A DNA stretch of 64,000 nucleotides from Chryseobacterium rhizoplanae (lineage in GTDB: Bacteria; Bacteroidota; Bacteroidia; Flavobacteriales; Weeksellaceae), in assembly GCF_900182655.1 (NCBI RefSeq), contig NZ_FXTC01000002.1, positions 310,001 through 374,000 of the forward strand, in the 5' to 3' direction. Made by a program: the position numbers and the translations under genes. The notes under the pieces are model-generated. The model was not told the DNA's origin. It searched no databases and worked only from the letters and a program-made list of their open reading frames with translations. Every line of letters begins with the position of its first letter. The first letter of the stretch is position 1. Positions 37,855 through 47,200 of the stretch are shown piece by piece.

Positions 37855-39438
37855 TCAAATCATTCTCAAACGCTCTTCCTCAAGGTCAATCTGGTAAAGC
37901 TGATGGCGAATAATTTCTTCATTTACGGAAATATCTTTATTGAGTTCTGAAAGGAACTGCCTCTGGCTTTCCAGCATTTCAAAAAAGATATCTTTTGTTT
38001 TTTCATTCATCCATTCAGTTTCATTGGCCTGTATTTTTTCTTCCCAGTGCTTCAGCATTCTTTCTAATCCTGCATGGCTGTTCAATTCACTTTCATGTTT
38101 ATTTTTAAGAAAATGATAAATGTGCTGTTTCAGCTTGTGCTTTATTTCTTCCCTGGCCTGTTTATCTTTCTCTTCATCTGTAAAGTCATCAAATACATGA
38201 CCATATTTTATAAAGTATGGCAATGTGAGCCCCTGAACAAGTAATGTAAGCAGGATCACAACAAAAGTAATGAACAGAATAAGGTTTCTGTTGGGAAAAG
38301 GAAGTCCGTTTTCAAGATTAATTGGAATCGCCAGTGCGGCTGCCAATGAGACAACACCTCTCATACCCGTCCATCCAAGCATAAGGGGCATCAGCAGACG
38401 TCTTCTTCCGGAGGAAGCACGGGGTGCAACACCTGGTCTGAAAATCAAAGTGGCAAGCATTGCAGCATAGGAACTTATGATTCTGGCAGCAATCAGAATA
38501 CCGGTCACCAATATTCCATATTGAATGGCTATTTTCAAAGAAATACCTTCGGACCTGAGACCGCCAACAATTTCAGGAAGCTCAAGTCCGATAATTAAGA
38601 ATACAATACCATTCAGAATGAAAACAAAACTCTCCCATACACTATAGCCTCTTATACGGCTGGTACTATTTAAGAATATCATCCGTTTGCCTGACATATA
38701 TAACCCTCCACAGACTACAGCCAGGACTCCGGACGCATGAAACTGTTCTGCAATCCAATACATGAGGTAAGGCTCAATAAGTGTCAATGCAATATCTGAA
38801 GAGGCATCTGTAGGAAGTTTCCTGTGGGCCTGTACAAAAAGCCATGCTAATACCAACCCGATTCCTGCCCCTCCTATTATCATCCATAAAAAATTCAACG
38901 AAGCTTCCTGCCATACAAACTGACCGGTTCCTACGGCAATTAAAGCAAAACGGAATATAATCAGTGAAGAAGCATCATTCAGCAGACTTTCTCCTTCCAG
39001 AATAGCAGATGTTGTAGAGGGTATTTTTACAAACTTCATGATGGCTCCTGTACTTACCGCATCAGGCGGAGATACAATTCCTCCCAGCAGAAATCCGAGT
39101 GCAATAGTAAATCCGGGTATAAAGTAATTAGCTGTAACCGCAACGGCAAGTGCGGTGAAAAAGACCACTAAAAAAGCAAAGCTTCCAATAATACGCCACC
39201 ATCTTTTCATTTCTTTAAAAGAGATAGACCAGGCTGCTTCAAACAGCAGAGGGGGTAAAAAAATAAAGAAAATGAGATCCGGATTGATCTTTACCACCGG
39301 AAGACCAGGCACAAAACTAACAAGAAGTCCAAATACGACAAGCAAAATAGGATAAGCAATTTTTAGTTTTGCCGCCCACATATTCAGCAGCACGATGGCG
39401 GCTATCATAGCAAGTAAAAAAGGTAAGATGGTGTGCAT
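37855..39438 (-). CDS. CPA1-type Na+/H+ antiporter
   Basis: A 527-residue membrane protein with about 12 hydrophobic helices in the first 420 residues and a charged cytosolic tail (about 425-527). Transport motifs include GGIVSPPDAVSTGAIMK and EGESLLNDASSLI with the Asn-Asp pair of CPA1 exchangers. It would exchange Na+ or K+ for H+ across the inner membrane. It is transcribed alone. Confidence 0.92.
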   Translation of the reverse strand: MHTILPFLLAMIAAIVLLNMWAAKLKIAYPILLVVFGLLVSFVPGLPVVKINPDLIFFIFLPPLLFEAAWSISFKEMKRWWRIIGSFAFLVVFFTALAVAVTANYFIPGFTIALGFLLGGIVSPPDAVSTGAIMKFVKIPSTTSAILEGESLLNDASSLIIFRFALIAVGTGQFVWQEASLNFLWMIIGGAGIGLVLAWLFVQAHRKLPTDASSDIALTLIEPYLMYWIAEQFHASGVLAVVCGGLYMSGKRMIFLNSTSRIRGYSVWESFVFILNGIVFLIIGLELPEIVGGLRSEGISLKIAIQYGILVTGILIAARIISSYAAMLATLIFRPGVAPRASSGRRRLLMPLMLGWTGMRGVVSLAAALAIPINLENGLPFPNRNLILFITFVVILLTLLVQGLTLPYFIKYGHVFDDFTDEEKDKQAREEIKHKLKQHIYHFLKNKHESELNSHAGLERMLKHWEEKIQANETEWMNEKTKDIFFEMLESQRQFLSELNKDISVNEEIIRHQLYQIDLEEERLRMI

Positions 39439-39577
39439 TTGATATTGTGTTTTTATCTGTCATATTTACTACTTCTATTTGGTTTTTAAAAATTTAAAGC
39501 AATCTTTTTTCCTGTTCTGTATGTTTATTCCCTGAGAATGAATGTTCTTAAATTTTAAACGAATTTCTGATAAAACA

Positions 39578-39611
39578 CGTCAAGTTCCGTCGCTTCTGTT
39601 CTATACTTTTG
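39578..39611 (+). promoter_or_regulatory. Regulon dyad B plus -7 box, before the M15 peptidase
   Basis: CGTCAAGTTCCGTCG (39578-39592), an 11-bp gap and TACTTTTG (39604-39611). The ATG follows 22 bp after the box. Confidence 0.85.
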
Positions 39612-39632
39612 TTATCATACAAAATAAGAAAT

Positions 39633-40133
39633 ATGGATAAAGTAACCTTAGAACGAATTCAGAAACTTCACCCGATGGTAAGAGATGAAGTAAAGCAAAT
39701 CATACAAGAATGTGATGAAGCCCTTACCGGAAGAGCCAGGATACGGATCACTCAGGGACTAAGATCTTTTGAGGAACAGGAAAAGCTGTATGCAATCGGA
39801 AGAATTACTTCAGGAAAAAAGGTGACCAATGCCAAGGCAGGACAAAGCATCCACAATTATGGTCTTGCTGTAGATATCTGCCTGATGATCGACGGTAAAA
39901 CAGCAAGTTGGGATACAGCAAAAGACTGGGACAATGACAAGGTTGCCGATTGGTATGAATGTGTAAAGATCTTTGCCCGCCATGGCTGGGACTGGGGCGG
40001 AAACTGGAAAACATTCAAGGATCTTCCCCACTTTGAAAAAAAGAGTATTCCTTCTAAAAAAGGTCCTGTAAAAACCAGCTGGAGGACACTCTTGAAGATG
40101 CCGAGAGATAAGCAGAATTATGTTGTTTTTTAG
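39633..40133 (+). CDS. M15 family peptidase, phage endolysin-like
   Basis: A 166-residue protein with the zinc-site motifs of M15 L-Ala-D-Glu peptidases: SIHNYGLAVD (H74, D81) and LPHFE (H133). ITQGLRSFEEQEKLYAIGR is typical of phage endolysins. It lacks a signal peptide and should need holin-like help or membrane damage to reach peptidoglycan. The frame is open from 39609, but that overlaps the -7 box, so the start is 39633. The next gene under the same kind of promoter is a patatin phospholipase. Together they could form a lysis module. Confidence 0.88.
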   Translation: MDKVTLERIQKLHPMVRDEVKQIIQECDEALTGRARIRITQGLRSFEEQEKLYAIGRITSGKKVTNAKAGQSIHNYGLAVDICLMIDGKTASWDTAKDWDNDKVADWYECVKIFARHGWDWGGNWKTFKDLPHFEKKSIPSKKGPVKTSWRTLLKMPRDKQNYVVF

Positions 40134-40228
40134 TTTCCATTTATTCAAATTCAAAAAACAAAATCAAATATAACTCATTGATTTACAGTTGTATTTTTTA
40201 ACAAAATTAATTAAATCCATTTATAATA

Positions 40229-40262
40229 CGACAAGTTCTGTCGCTTCCCCCATCTATCTTTG
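40229..40262 (+). promoter_or_regulatory. Regulon dyad C plus -7 box, before the patatin gene
   Basis: CGACAAGTTCTGTCG (40229-40243) is a perfect inverted repeat with 5-bp arms. An 11-bp gap and TATCTTTG (40255-40262) follow. Confidence 0.85.
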
Positions 40263-40303
40263 CTTTATAAGAAAACACCAAAAGCAATCTTTATAATAAG
40301 CTG

Positions 40304-40339
40304 AAACCAATAGACATTTTTTCGAAAATCTATTGGTTT
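40304..40339 (+). other. Hairpin in the patatin 5' leader
   Basis: AAACCAATAGA and TCTATTGGTTT form a perfect 11-bp stem in the untranslated leader. An inner TTTTCGAAAA palindrome extends it. It could act as an attenuator or mRNA stabiliser. Confidence 0.6.
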
Positions 40340-40388
40340 TACTTGTCTAAAGCTGCCAAATGTTTCTTTAAAAAAATGAAAAAATAAC

Positions 40389-41426
40389 ATGAAAAAGACA
40401 ACCATTCTTTCTTTGGACGGGGGCGGAATAAGAGGAATCATCACCTGCATTATTCTACGCTACATAGAAGAACAGCTCCAGTATTATGATAAGCCCACGG
40501 CAAAGCTTGGGGATTATTTTGATCTGGTGGCAGGCAGCAGTACCGGAGGTCTGATTGCTTCTATTATTCTATGTCCCGACGAAACCCGAAAAGCAAAATA
40601 TTCTATTCAGAAAGGATTAGAATTATATGCGGAAAAGGGCGGCGATATCTTCCAGGTTTCCTTTTGGGAAAAACTGGTTAATCCATTCGGATTATTGAAT
40701 GAAAAAATTCCACAGGAATCTCTTGAAAGGAATTTAAATGACTTTTTTGGAAATTTAGAATTAAAAGAATTAATAAAACCATGTTTAATAACAAGTTACG
40801 ATATTGAAAACAGAAGAGCAAAGATTTTCAACTCATGGAAAGCCAACCTCAGCACAGATAACTTTTATGTAAAAGATATTTGCAGGGCGACTTCGGCCGC
40901 ACCAACGTATTTTAGTCCGGTACAGATCAAATCCATGTATGGCCAGATCTTCAGCCTGATTGACGGTGGAATGTTTGCGAATAATCCTGCTCTTTGTGCC
41001 TATGCAGAAGCTAGAAAAATTCCTTTTGCAGAGGTTTTAAAAAATCATCAGAAAGCCAACCATCCGAGTGTAAATGATATGATTATTGTTTCTATCGGAA
41101 CAGGAATTGAAGCCAGACCTTATCCTTTTAAAAAACTGGAAAAAGCCGGAAAAATTGGCTGGGTAAGCCCGATTATTGATATTTTAATGTCTGCCAATGC
41201 AGAAACGGTAGACTATCAGTTGGAACAGATGTTTCAGACACTGGGTTTGAGAAATCAGAAAAACTATTACCGCCTGAATCCTTCGCTGAAAAGCGCTTCT
41301 CCTGCAATGGATAACGTAAGAAGGTCTAATATTGAAAATCTGATACAGGCCGGATTGAGCTATATTGATGACAACAGAGAAATCTTAAACCAGATTGTTC
41401 AAAAACTCATCAAAAATAAAATATAA
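40389..41426 (+). CDS. Patatin-like phospholipase
   Basis: A 345-residue cytosolic lipase. It shows the oxyanion loop DGGGIRGI (10-17), the GxSxG elbow GSSTG (49-53, nucleophile S51) and the catalytic Asp in DGGMFANNP (D192). It should deacylate membrane phospholipids. Related patatins are effectors of CBASS (CapV) and other defence systems, but no cyclic-nucleotide synthase is adjacent. It has its own regulon-type promoter and a structured leader. Its location between the endolysin-like peptidase and toxin genes favours a lysis role. Confidence 0.92.
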   Translation: MKKTTILSLDGGGIRGIITCIILRYIEEQLQYYDKPTAKLGDYFDLVAGSSTGGLIASIILCPDETRKAKYSIQKGLELYAEKGGDIFQVSFWEKLVNPFGLLNEKIPQESLERNLNDFFGNLELKELIKPCLITSYDIENRRAKIFNSWKANLSTDNFYVKDICRATSAAPTYFSPVQIKSMYGQIFSLIDGGMFANNPALCAYAEARKIPFAEVLKNHQKANHPSVNDMIIVSIGTGIEARPYPFKKLEKAGKIGWVSPIIDILMSANAETVDYQLEQMFQTLGLRNQKNYYRLNPSLKSASPAMDNVRRSNIENLIQAGLSYIDDNREILNQIVQKLIKNKI

Positions 41427-41498
41427 GCTTTGGACCTTATAACTGATTAATATAAGCTCTAAAGATTATATTTAAAAGTAGAAAATATTTTTTTAACA

Positions 41499-41532
41499 CG
41501 TCAAGTTTTGTCGTTTTGCCCCACTACCTTTG
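41499..41532 (+). promoter_or_regulatory. Regulon dyad D plus -7 box, before the acidic protein gene
   Basis: CGTCAAGTTTTGTCG (41499-41513), an 11-bp gap and TACCTTTG (41525-41532). Bases 41495-41517 are identical to the corresponding part of dyad F. Confidence 0.85.
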
Positions 41533-41582
41533 AAGTATCAGAAAGACACAAAACAACAATCTATAAAAATTTTTAAAAAGCC

Positions 41583-41633
41583 TTTGAATTCAACATCCAC
41601 TTATGCTGAACAGCCTGAAATATGTTCAAAATA
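41583..41633 (+). other. Conserved 5' leader, copy 1
   Basis: TTTGAATTCAACATCCAC followed by ATGCTGAACAGC aligns with the leaders at 41930 and 51563. The upstream ATG at 41603 opens a frame that overlaps the acidic protein gene. Confidence 0.6.
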
Positions 41634-41658
41634 TAACCAGCACATTAGAACACAAAAC

Positions 41659-41829
41659 ATGGAAACTCCCAATCTTAATACCAACATACTCTTCGATGAA
41701 AACCTCTATACTATAGAATGGAGTGACATTGAAAAGACTGAGATAGATTATGAAAACTATCTCAATGACATTGAAAACTTCTTCAGAGAAGATTTTGAAG
41801 AAACAATACTTGAAGAAGATACTCTTTAA
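41659..41829 (+). CDS. Very acidic 56-residue protein
   Basis: The frame is open from 41530, but that overlaps the -7 box and the conserved leader, so METPNLNTNILFDEN at 41659 is the likely start. The 56 residues contain 18 Asp/Glu and only two Lys/Arg, a net charge near -16, with aromatic residues spaced between acids. Such composition is seen in DNA-mimic and anti-repressor proteins, but no homology was recognised. It has its own regulon promoter and sits just before the next regulon promoter. Confidence 0.65.
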   Translation: METPNLNTNILFDENLYTIEWSDIEKTEIDYENYLNDIENFFREDFEETILEEDTL

Positions 41830-41845
41830 ATAAAAAAATAAAACA

Positions 41846-41880
41846 CGACAAAGTTCTGACGCTGTCCAATACTATTTTTG
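41846..41880 (+). promoter_or_regulatory. Regulon dyad E plus -7 box, before the fibre-like gene
   Basis: CGACAAAGTTCTGACG (41846-41861) has one extra base in the spacer and one changed arm base. An 11-bp gap and TATTTTTG (41873-41880) follow. Confidence 0.8.
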
Positions 41881-41929
41881 AAATCTCTATAATACGCGCA
41901 CAGCAATCTCATTAAACATTCTCAACATC

Positions 41930-41976
41930 TTTGATTCACCATTCACAAAATGCTGGACAGCCAGAACTATGTCTGA
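41930..41976 (+). other. Conserved 5' leader, copy 2, with 8-codon upstream ORF
   Basis: The leader aligns with the copy at 51563-51610. It contains ATG at 41950 and TGA at 41974-41976, which would encode MLDSQNYV. The other copy encodes MLNSHNYA with start and stop aligned. Confidence 0.6.
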
Positions 41977-42060
41977 AAAATATAGTATAAAAAGTGAATC
42001 TGTTTCCCTAAGACAGGACACAACAATCAATTTATTAACTAACAAATCACACAATGTTTT

Positions 42061-44232
42061 ATGAAAACAAAAGAAGAATTAAAAAAATATTTCGAAAACG
42101 GAGATATTCCAGTACAGGAAGAATTCTGGGAGTGGCAGGAATCTTATTGGCATAAAGATGAAAAAATTCCGGCTGATAAACTAGACTATGACCTATCTCA
42201 AAAAGCAGATGCAAATGCTTCTAATCTAAGTCCTCAAAATACACAGCTCTGGAAAGATAAAATTGAAACTCAAACAACTATTCAGGCTCCACAACTGAAC
42301 GGAAACGTCTTAACAGTATTTTATACAGGTGAAAATGGTGTCCAGCAAAGTAAATCGGTAGATTTAAGCAGTTTAGTAACCCGTGATATCAATATTGAGA
42401 ATGCGGTATATGATGCCTCTCAAAATATTATTACAATTATCCAGAATGATGGTTCAGCCTTTCACATTAATCTTTCAGAATTCAGTATCATTCCGGCGAC
42501 CAATTCTGATGGAAGTGTAACATTGTCTCAGGAAGGACAGGAAAAAGTCACCCTGAAAAAAGTGGCTGTAACAGGCAGCTATAATGATCTTTCTGATAAA
42601 CCGTCCTTTAGTGGGAATGATAATTTACAAAATGTTATTGATAGAAATAACGGAACAACCAAGCCTATTATTTTCCAACCGGGCGAAGGCAGAGCAGGTG
42701 AAATAAATTTCAGCCCTACAACTTACTCTTTATGGTTCGGAAATATGAATACAGATCATACCGGAACATATGGAATCGGAATCGGATACAATACTCTGCC
42801 AAAGCTAACAACCGGGCTAAGTGATATTGCTATAGGAGGTTTTGCAGGTGCAAATTTAACAACAGGAGATTGGAATACTCTTGTTGGGGTAAATAGCGGC
42901 TCTCTTTTAACTACCGGAAGCTATAATGTAATGATAGGCACCGAGGCTGGCAAAAACTCAACATCTGCTCTCTCATGCACGTATGTTGGAGATGAATCAG
43001 GTGTTAAAAATATCGATGGAAAATATAATACTGCTTTAGGAGTTGGAGCCGGATACTGGCTTACTCATGGAGTTCAAAACACATTCCTTGGAGCCTATGC
43101 CGGTCAGACTCACGGAAAAGTTACCACTTCAGGCGCATGGGGTTCCAATACATTCATCGGATATAACGCAGCCTCTACCACTCATGCTATGGGTGTTTGG
43201 GGAGATAACAACGTTGTCATCGGCTGTAATGCCCCACTGGGAGGTTCAACATTTAACAAGCTGGTTATTGAATCAAATCCGGTAGCAAGACGTCATGATT
43301 TTGTTACGCCTCTAATTGGTGGTGACTTTGCCGCAAGAACACTTGATTTTGACGCTGTTGTTTCTGCAAGAAGAACTCCTCTCGCTGACAACACTTATAC
43401 AAAAGTAGCTGTTCTGAATGCCGGTAATGTATTTGGATATAAAAACTTATCAGATTTTACTGATTTTGTCCCATTGACAGGAACCTCTGGAACTCCTGTA
43501 ACCGGTAATATTCAATTCACAAATGAAGATTCCACGGAAAGACTTCTTTATAGAATCAACGAACCTGACCGCGTAAAAAGTGCCCTCGGTTTATTTTCTG
43601 AATCTGTAATGATGTTTTCGGGTGACTTAGATGGGACGAATGTTGCAAGTGTTGATGTAAGTAAAGAAAATGGGGTTTTCGCGTTTGGTCATGGTTCGCA
43701 TTTGATGCTAAATGATGCAGGTGCTTCTTTAAGACAAACCAATGGAGGAACAGTAAAAGGAATTTTTGTAAGCTCAAATCCTGATGAACCGGTATTTATA
43801 GAACATGAAACGATAAATTCCCGGGGATTAAGTTCTAAAACTTATTTCGGAGACAATGCCCAGGAAAATGATTACATCCAGAAACAATATGCAGACAAAC
43901 AGCATTCCTACAGTACTAAAGAAGAGCTGACAGGTGGGAAATGGATCAACGGAAAGCCTGTTTACAAGAAAACCTTATATCTGGATCAGATTCCAAGAAC
44001 AGGTGAAATTGATCTGAAGACTGAATTCCCGGATCTCGAAACTATTATCTCCAACGAAATGTTTACAGAATGGTATGATCTTAAAACCGCATTTGCAGGT
44101 AACCAATGGCGAACAAAAGCCTACATCACCATCGAAAGAGAAATGGCTATCATAGAACTATTGAACGTACCTGATTATGATTATTCCCGTATCAACTCAT
44201 TTACGCTAACTCTTGAGTACACAAAAAAATAA
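42061..44232 (+). CDS. Phage tail-fibre-like protein with beta-roll repeats
   Basis: A 723-residue protein without a signal peptide. Residues 1-32 are a module nearly identical to that of the M14 protein at 51682, with the pattern FxxGxIPxxxxFWxW...YWHK. Residues about 235-400 hold repeats of the TTGDWNTLVGVNSG, TTGSYNVMIGTEAG and NTALGVGAG type, found in trimeric fibres and YadA-like heads. The C-terminus (about 600-723) is a compact beta domain. It is likely a trimeric receptor-binding fibre attached by the shared N-terminus to a particle or to the next proteins. It is the first gene of a probable five-gene operon. Confidence 0.8.
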   Translation: MKTKEELKKYFENGDIPVQEEFWEWQESYWHKDEKIPADKLDYDLSQKADANASNLSPQNTQLWKDKIETQTTIQAPQLNGNVLTVFYTGENGVQQSKSVDLSSLVTRDINIENAVYDASQNIITIIQNDGSAFHINLSEFSIIPATNSDGSVTLSQEGQEKVTLKKVAVTGSYNDLSDKPSFSGNDNLQNVIDRNNGTTKPIIFQPGEGRAGEINFSPTTYSLWFGNMNTDHTGTYGIGIGYNTLPKLTTGLSDIAIGGFAGANLTTGDWNTLVGVNSGSLLTTGSYNVMIGTEAGKNSTSALSCTYVGDESGVKNIDGKYNTALGVGAGYWLTHGVQNTFLGAYAGQTHGKVTTSGAWGSNTFIGYNAASTTHAMGVWGDNNVVIGCNAPLGGSTFNKLVIESNPVARRHDFVTPLIGGDFAARTLDFDAVVSARRTPLADNTYTKVAVLNAGNVFGYKNLSDFTDFVPLTGTSGTPVTGNIQFTNEDSTERLLYRINEPDRVKSALGLFSESVMMFSGDLDGTNVASVDVSKENGVFAFGHGSHLMLNDAGASLRQTNGGTVKGIFVSSNPDEPVFIEHETINSRGLSSKTYFGDNAQENDYIQKQYADKQHSYSTKEELTGGKWINGKPVYKKTLYLDQIPRTGEIDLKTEFPDLETIISNEMFTEWYDLKTAFAGNQWRTKAYITIEREMAIIELLNVPDYDYSRINSFTLTLEYTKK

Positions 44233-44238
44233 ACAAAA

Positions 44239-47200
44239 ATGCCAACAAACAATACATCAACAAAATCCGCACTTACCGTCGGAAAATCCTTAATAGGAGA
44301 AGGAATTATTAATTATAAACAAACAAACACTATGAACACCAGCAATCCATCACAAACACTTTTCAGATTCGTAAGCTTAAGAAGTCCGCAATTACCCGAT
44401 GAAGATAAACAAAGTAAAAAATTCATTACAATTCCGGATTCTTTAAAAAGCGATAATACATTTTATATACCTGTAGCCTCAGGAACAAGGCCCAAGCAGG
44501 AATTGCTAAAAGAAAGAGCTGCTTTTTTTGCCCAAAGTGCCAGTTTTATTGCTGATATGGATACATTGAAACAAACCTATGGTATTGTGTACGATTACGC
44601 ACTTTGGCTTGCAAAAAATAAAAACACTTGTTCTTATAATCAATTTAATGGGAAAAAGAATCAGGTAAAACTTTCCTCTTCTTACGCATTTCCCGATCTC
44701 ATCAACTTATGGAACAATTTAATTTATCAGATTGCTACTCATAAAGACTTTTATGTTAAAGAAGGGTTGATGCAGGTTTTATTGGCAGCTCATACTCTTG
44801 TCCTTGAAAATTCAGCTCCAGGCGAAGATGAATACAAAGATTTATTATCCGCAAGAGTTGTAGTTCCCAGAGAGCTGATGCTGGATACTCCGGATGCCAG
44901 CCCTATTGGCATTGCTGCAAAAATGGAGGAGCAAGAATCGGGAGAAGTTACATCACCATCCTCTTATATGGAAAAGCAGCAAAATATCCAGGAGGGGCAG
45001 GCTCTTCTTAAGAGATATGAAGTGTTAACCAAAGAGATGTCTCTTATTGAAAACAGCTATAAAAAAGAATATAGCCGGGAATATAAAATCAGTGAAGAAA
45101 AACATAACGAATCCAACCAATCTATTCTTGATGAATATTATGCCCGCGTAGAAGAAGCAAGAAGAAAATATTGTGAGATCAGAAACCCTGAGTTGCCTTA
45201 TGATCCTGAAGATCCTTGTAACAAACCAGAAGAAATTCCTTATCCGAAACTTCCGAAATTTGAGTTCTCGTTCCGCCCTGAAGTAGATGCAAGAACGCTT
45301 GTAAATGGGTTAAAACCCGACAGTATTGATACAATATTATCTCTTTTAGAATATGATTTTTCAGAGACAGATAAAGAAAGGGTTGATAACTCATCACTCA
45401 TTGATAGTTTACTGGCAGGAAGAAATACGTTCAATGAATTAAAAGACATTATCTCCAATGCTACAGATAGAGCCAATAAAGTTGTTCTGGATAATATCAT
45501 GGATAATTCTGAAAGCTATACAAGCATTGGTGGAGTTATTCTTCCTGTCTCAAGAATAGAAACGATTCCTTTTACCTATCAGTTATGTCCAAGGCATATT
45601 TTAAGAAATACGTGTCTGGACCTATCTATCGATGTTCCTGATGCTTCCTGGAATGTAGCAAGTATGAACTATACTTTCTATACCAATGCAGGACCTATTT
45701 CCGGTACTTATTTTGAAAAAAGCCGTGTTGGTAATAAGATTTTCTTAAGTAAATTATTAGGAAGCGCAACAACAGACGGTGTATACATTTCTCAAACAGA
45801 GAACTTTACAATGGATGTTAAAATCACCTTTACCAATGGTAAGGTAACGACTTTCTTCCCAAGAATTATTTCGATGAAGTCCTGCTACACCTCATCTTTT
45901 GAGTTTGTAAATGAAATTAAAGATCCTGTTCAGGAACCTGATGATTCTTATATCCCTTCCGGATTTGGATTTAAGCAAATCGGTATTGCTGACTACCTTA
46001 AAGTAGAACAGACTACCCATGCTTATGTAGAAGGAGAGGTGGCACACATCGAAAACGTAATGGCCCGTGAGTATCGTGAAAAGGCAACAAGAAGGCTAAG
46101 AAGAAGCGAAAACACTACTACTACATCTTCAGATACTGAAAGAGAAAAACTTACGGACACCACTACCGCAACCAGATTTGAAATGCAGACTGAGATTGCC
46201 AAAATGATGCAGGAATCCAGAGATGCCAATGTACAGGCACATTTTGATGCTACCTGGAAAACTGGAACAGGAGCAATGGGTGCAACAATAAGTACAGGAA
46301 TTGCCGGTGGATATGCCACTCATTCTTCCAAAGAAGAAAGTACAAGACAAGCGCTTACCCAGGCTCAGGATATTACAGCAAGAGCATTAGACAGAGTAGT
46401 CACAAAAGTTCATGAAGAAAGAATTGAAAAGATTATTGAAGAGTTTGAAGAGAATAACAAACACGGCTTTGATAATACCAAAGGAGATAAGCATGTTGTA
46501 GGTGTTTTCCGTTGGGTTGACAAACTTATGAAAAACCAGATCTATAATTATGGCAAGCGTCTGATGTTCGAATTTATGATTCCTCAACCTGCTAAATTAC
46601 ATACATTGGGAATGACATTGGATAATTCAGCAACAAAGAGCGATCTTGTAAAACCTGAAGACCCAAGAAAAGCAAGCTATCTGCCATTAGAAAACTATTC
46701 ATCTTTAGGTAACGAAGCTGCATTAAAATATTGGATAAGTAAATACAATGCTGAAATTGATGAGAGACCTGCAGAATCCTTTGCTATAAGTAAATCATTC
46801 AGTGGACGCGATGGAAACTTCGGAGGAAAAGATGATGACAAGGTTCAGATCGTAAACGGAAATGGAGAAGTTGAAGTGCCGGAAGGTTATTTATTAAAAA
46901 CTGTTGATTATACTTTCCAAACCTACCCACACAGCTTTAAAGGTGCTCACCAGGCTTTCATGACTATTGGAGGACAAGGTACTTCCTGGATCTCTTCACC
47001 CAACAGTACACAGATGAGTGGAACAACAACAACCCTGAATATCAAAAATAAACTGGAATTTAGTTTTGCTACAGGAGAAAGCCCAATTATGCAAGGTACT
47101 CTGAAACTAAATTTAGAACTTACTCCAGAAGCAAGAAATGCATGGCTTCAGAAAACATTCAAAGCCATTATTGACAGCTATGAAAAGGCTTTAGCAGTTT

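Noticed and set aside
41530..41658. N-terminal extension of the acidic protein from the ATG at 41530
   Set aside because: This ATG overlaps the -7 box (41525-41532), so it cannot be on the transcript from the dyad D promoter.
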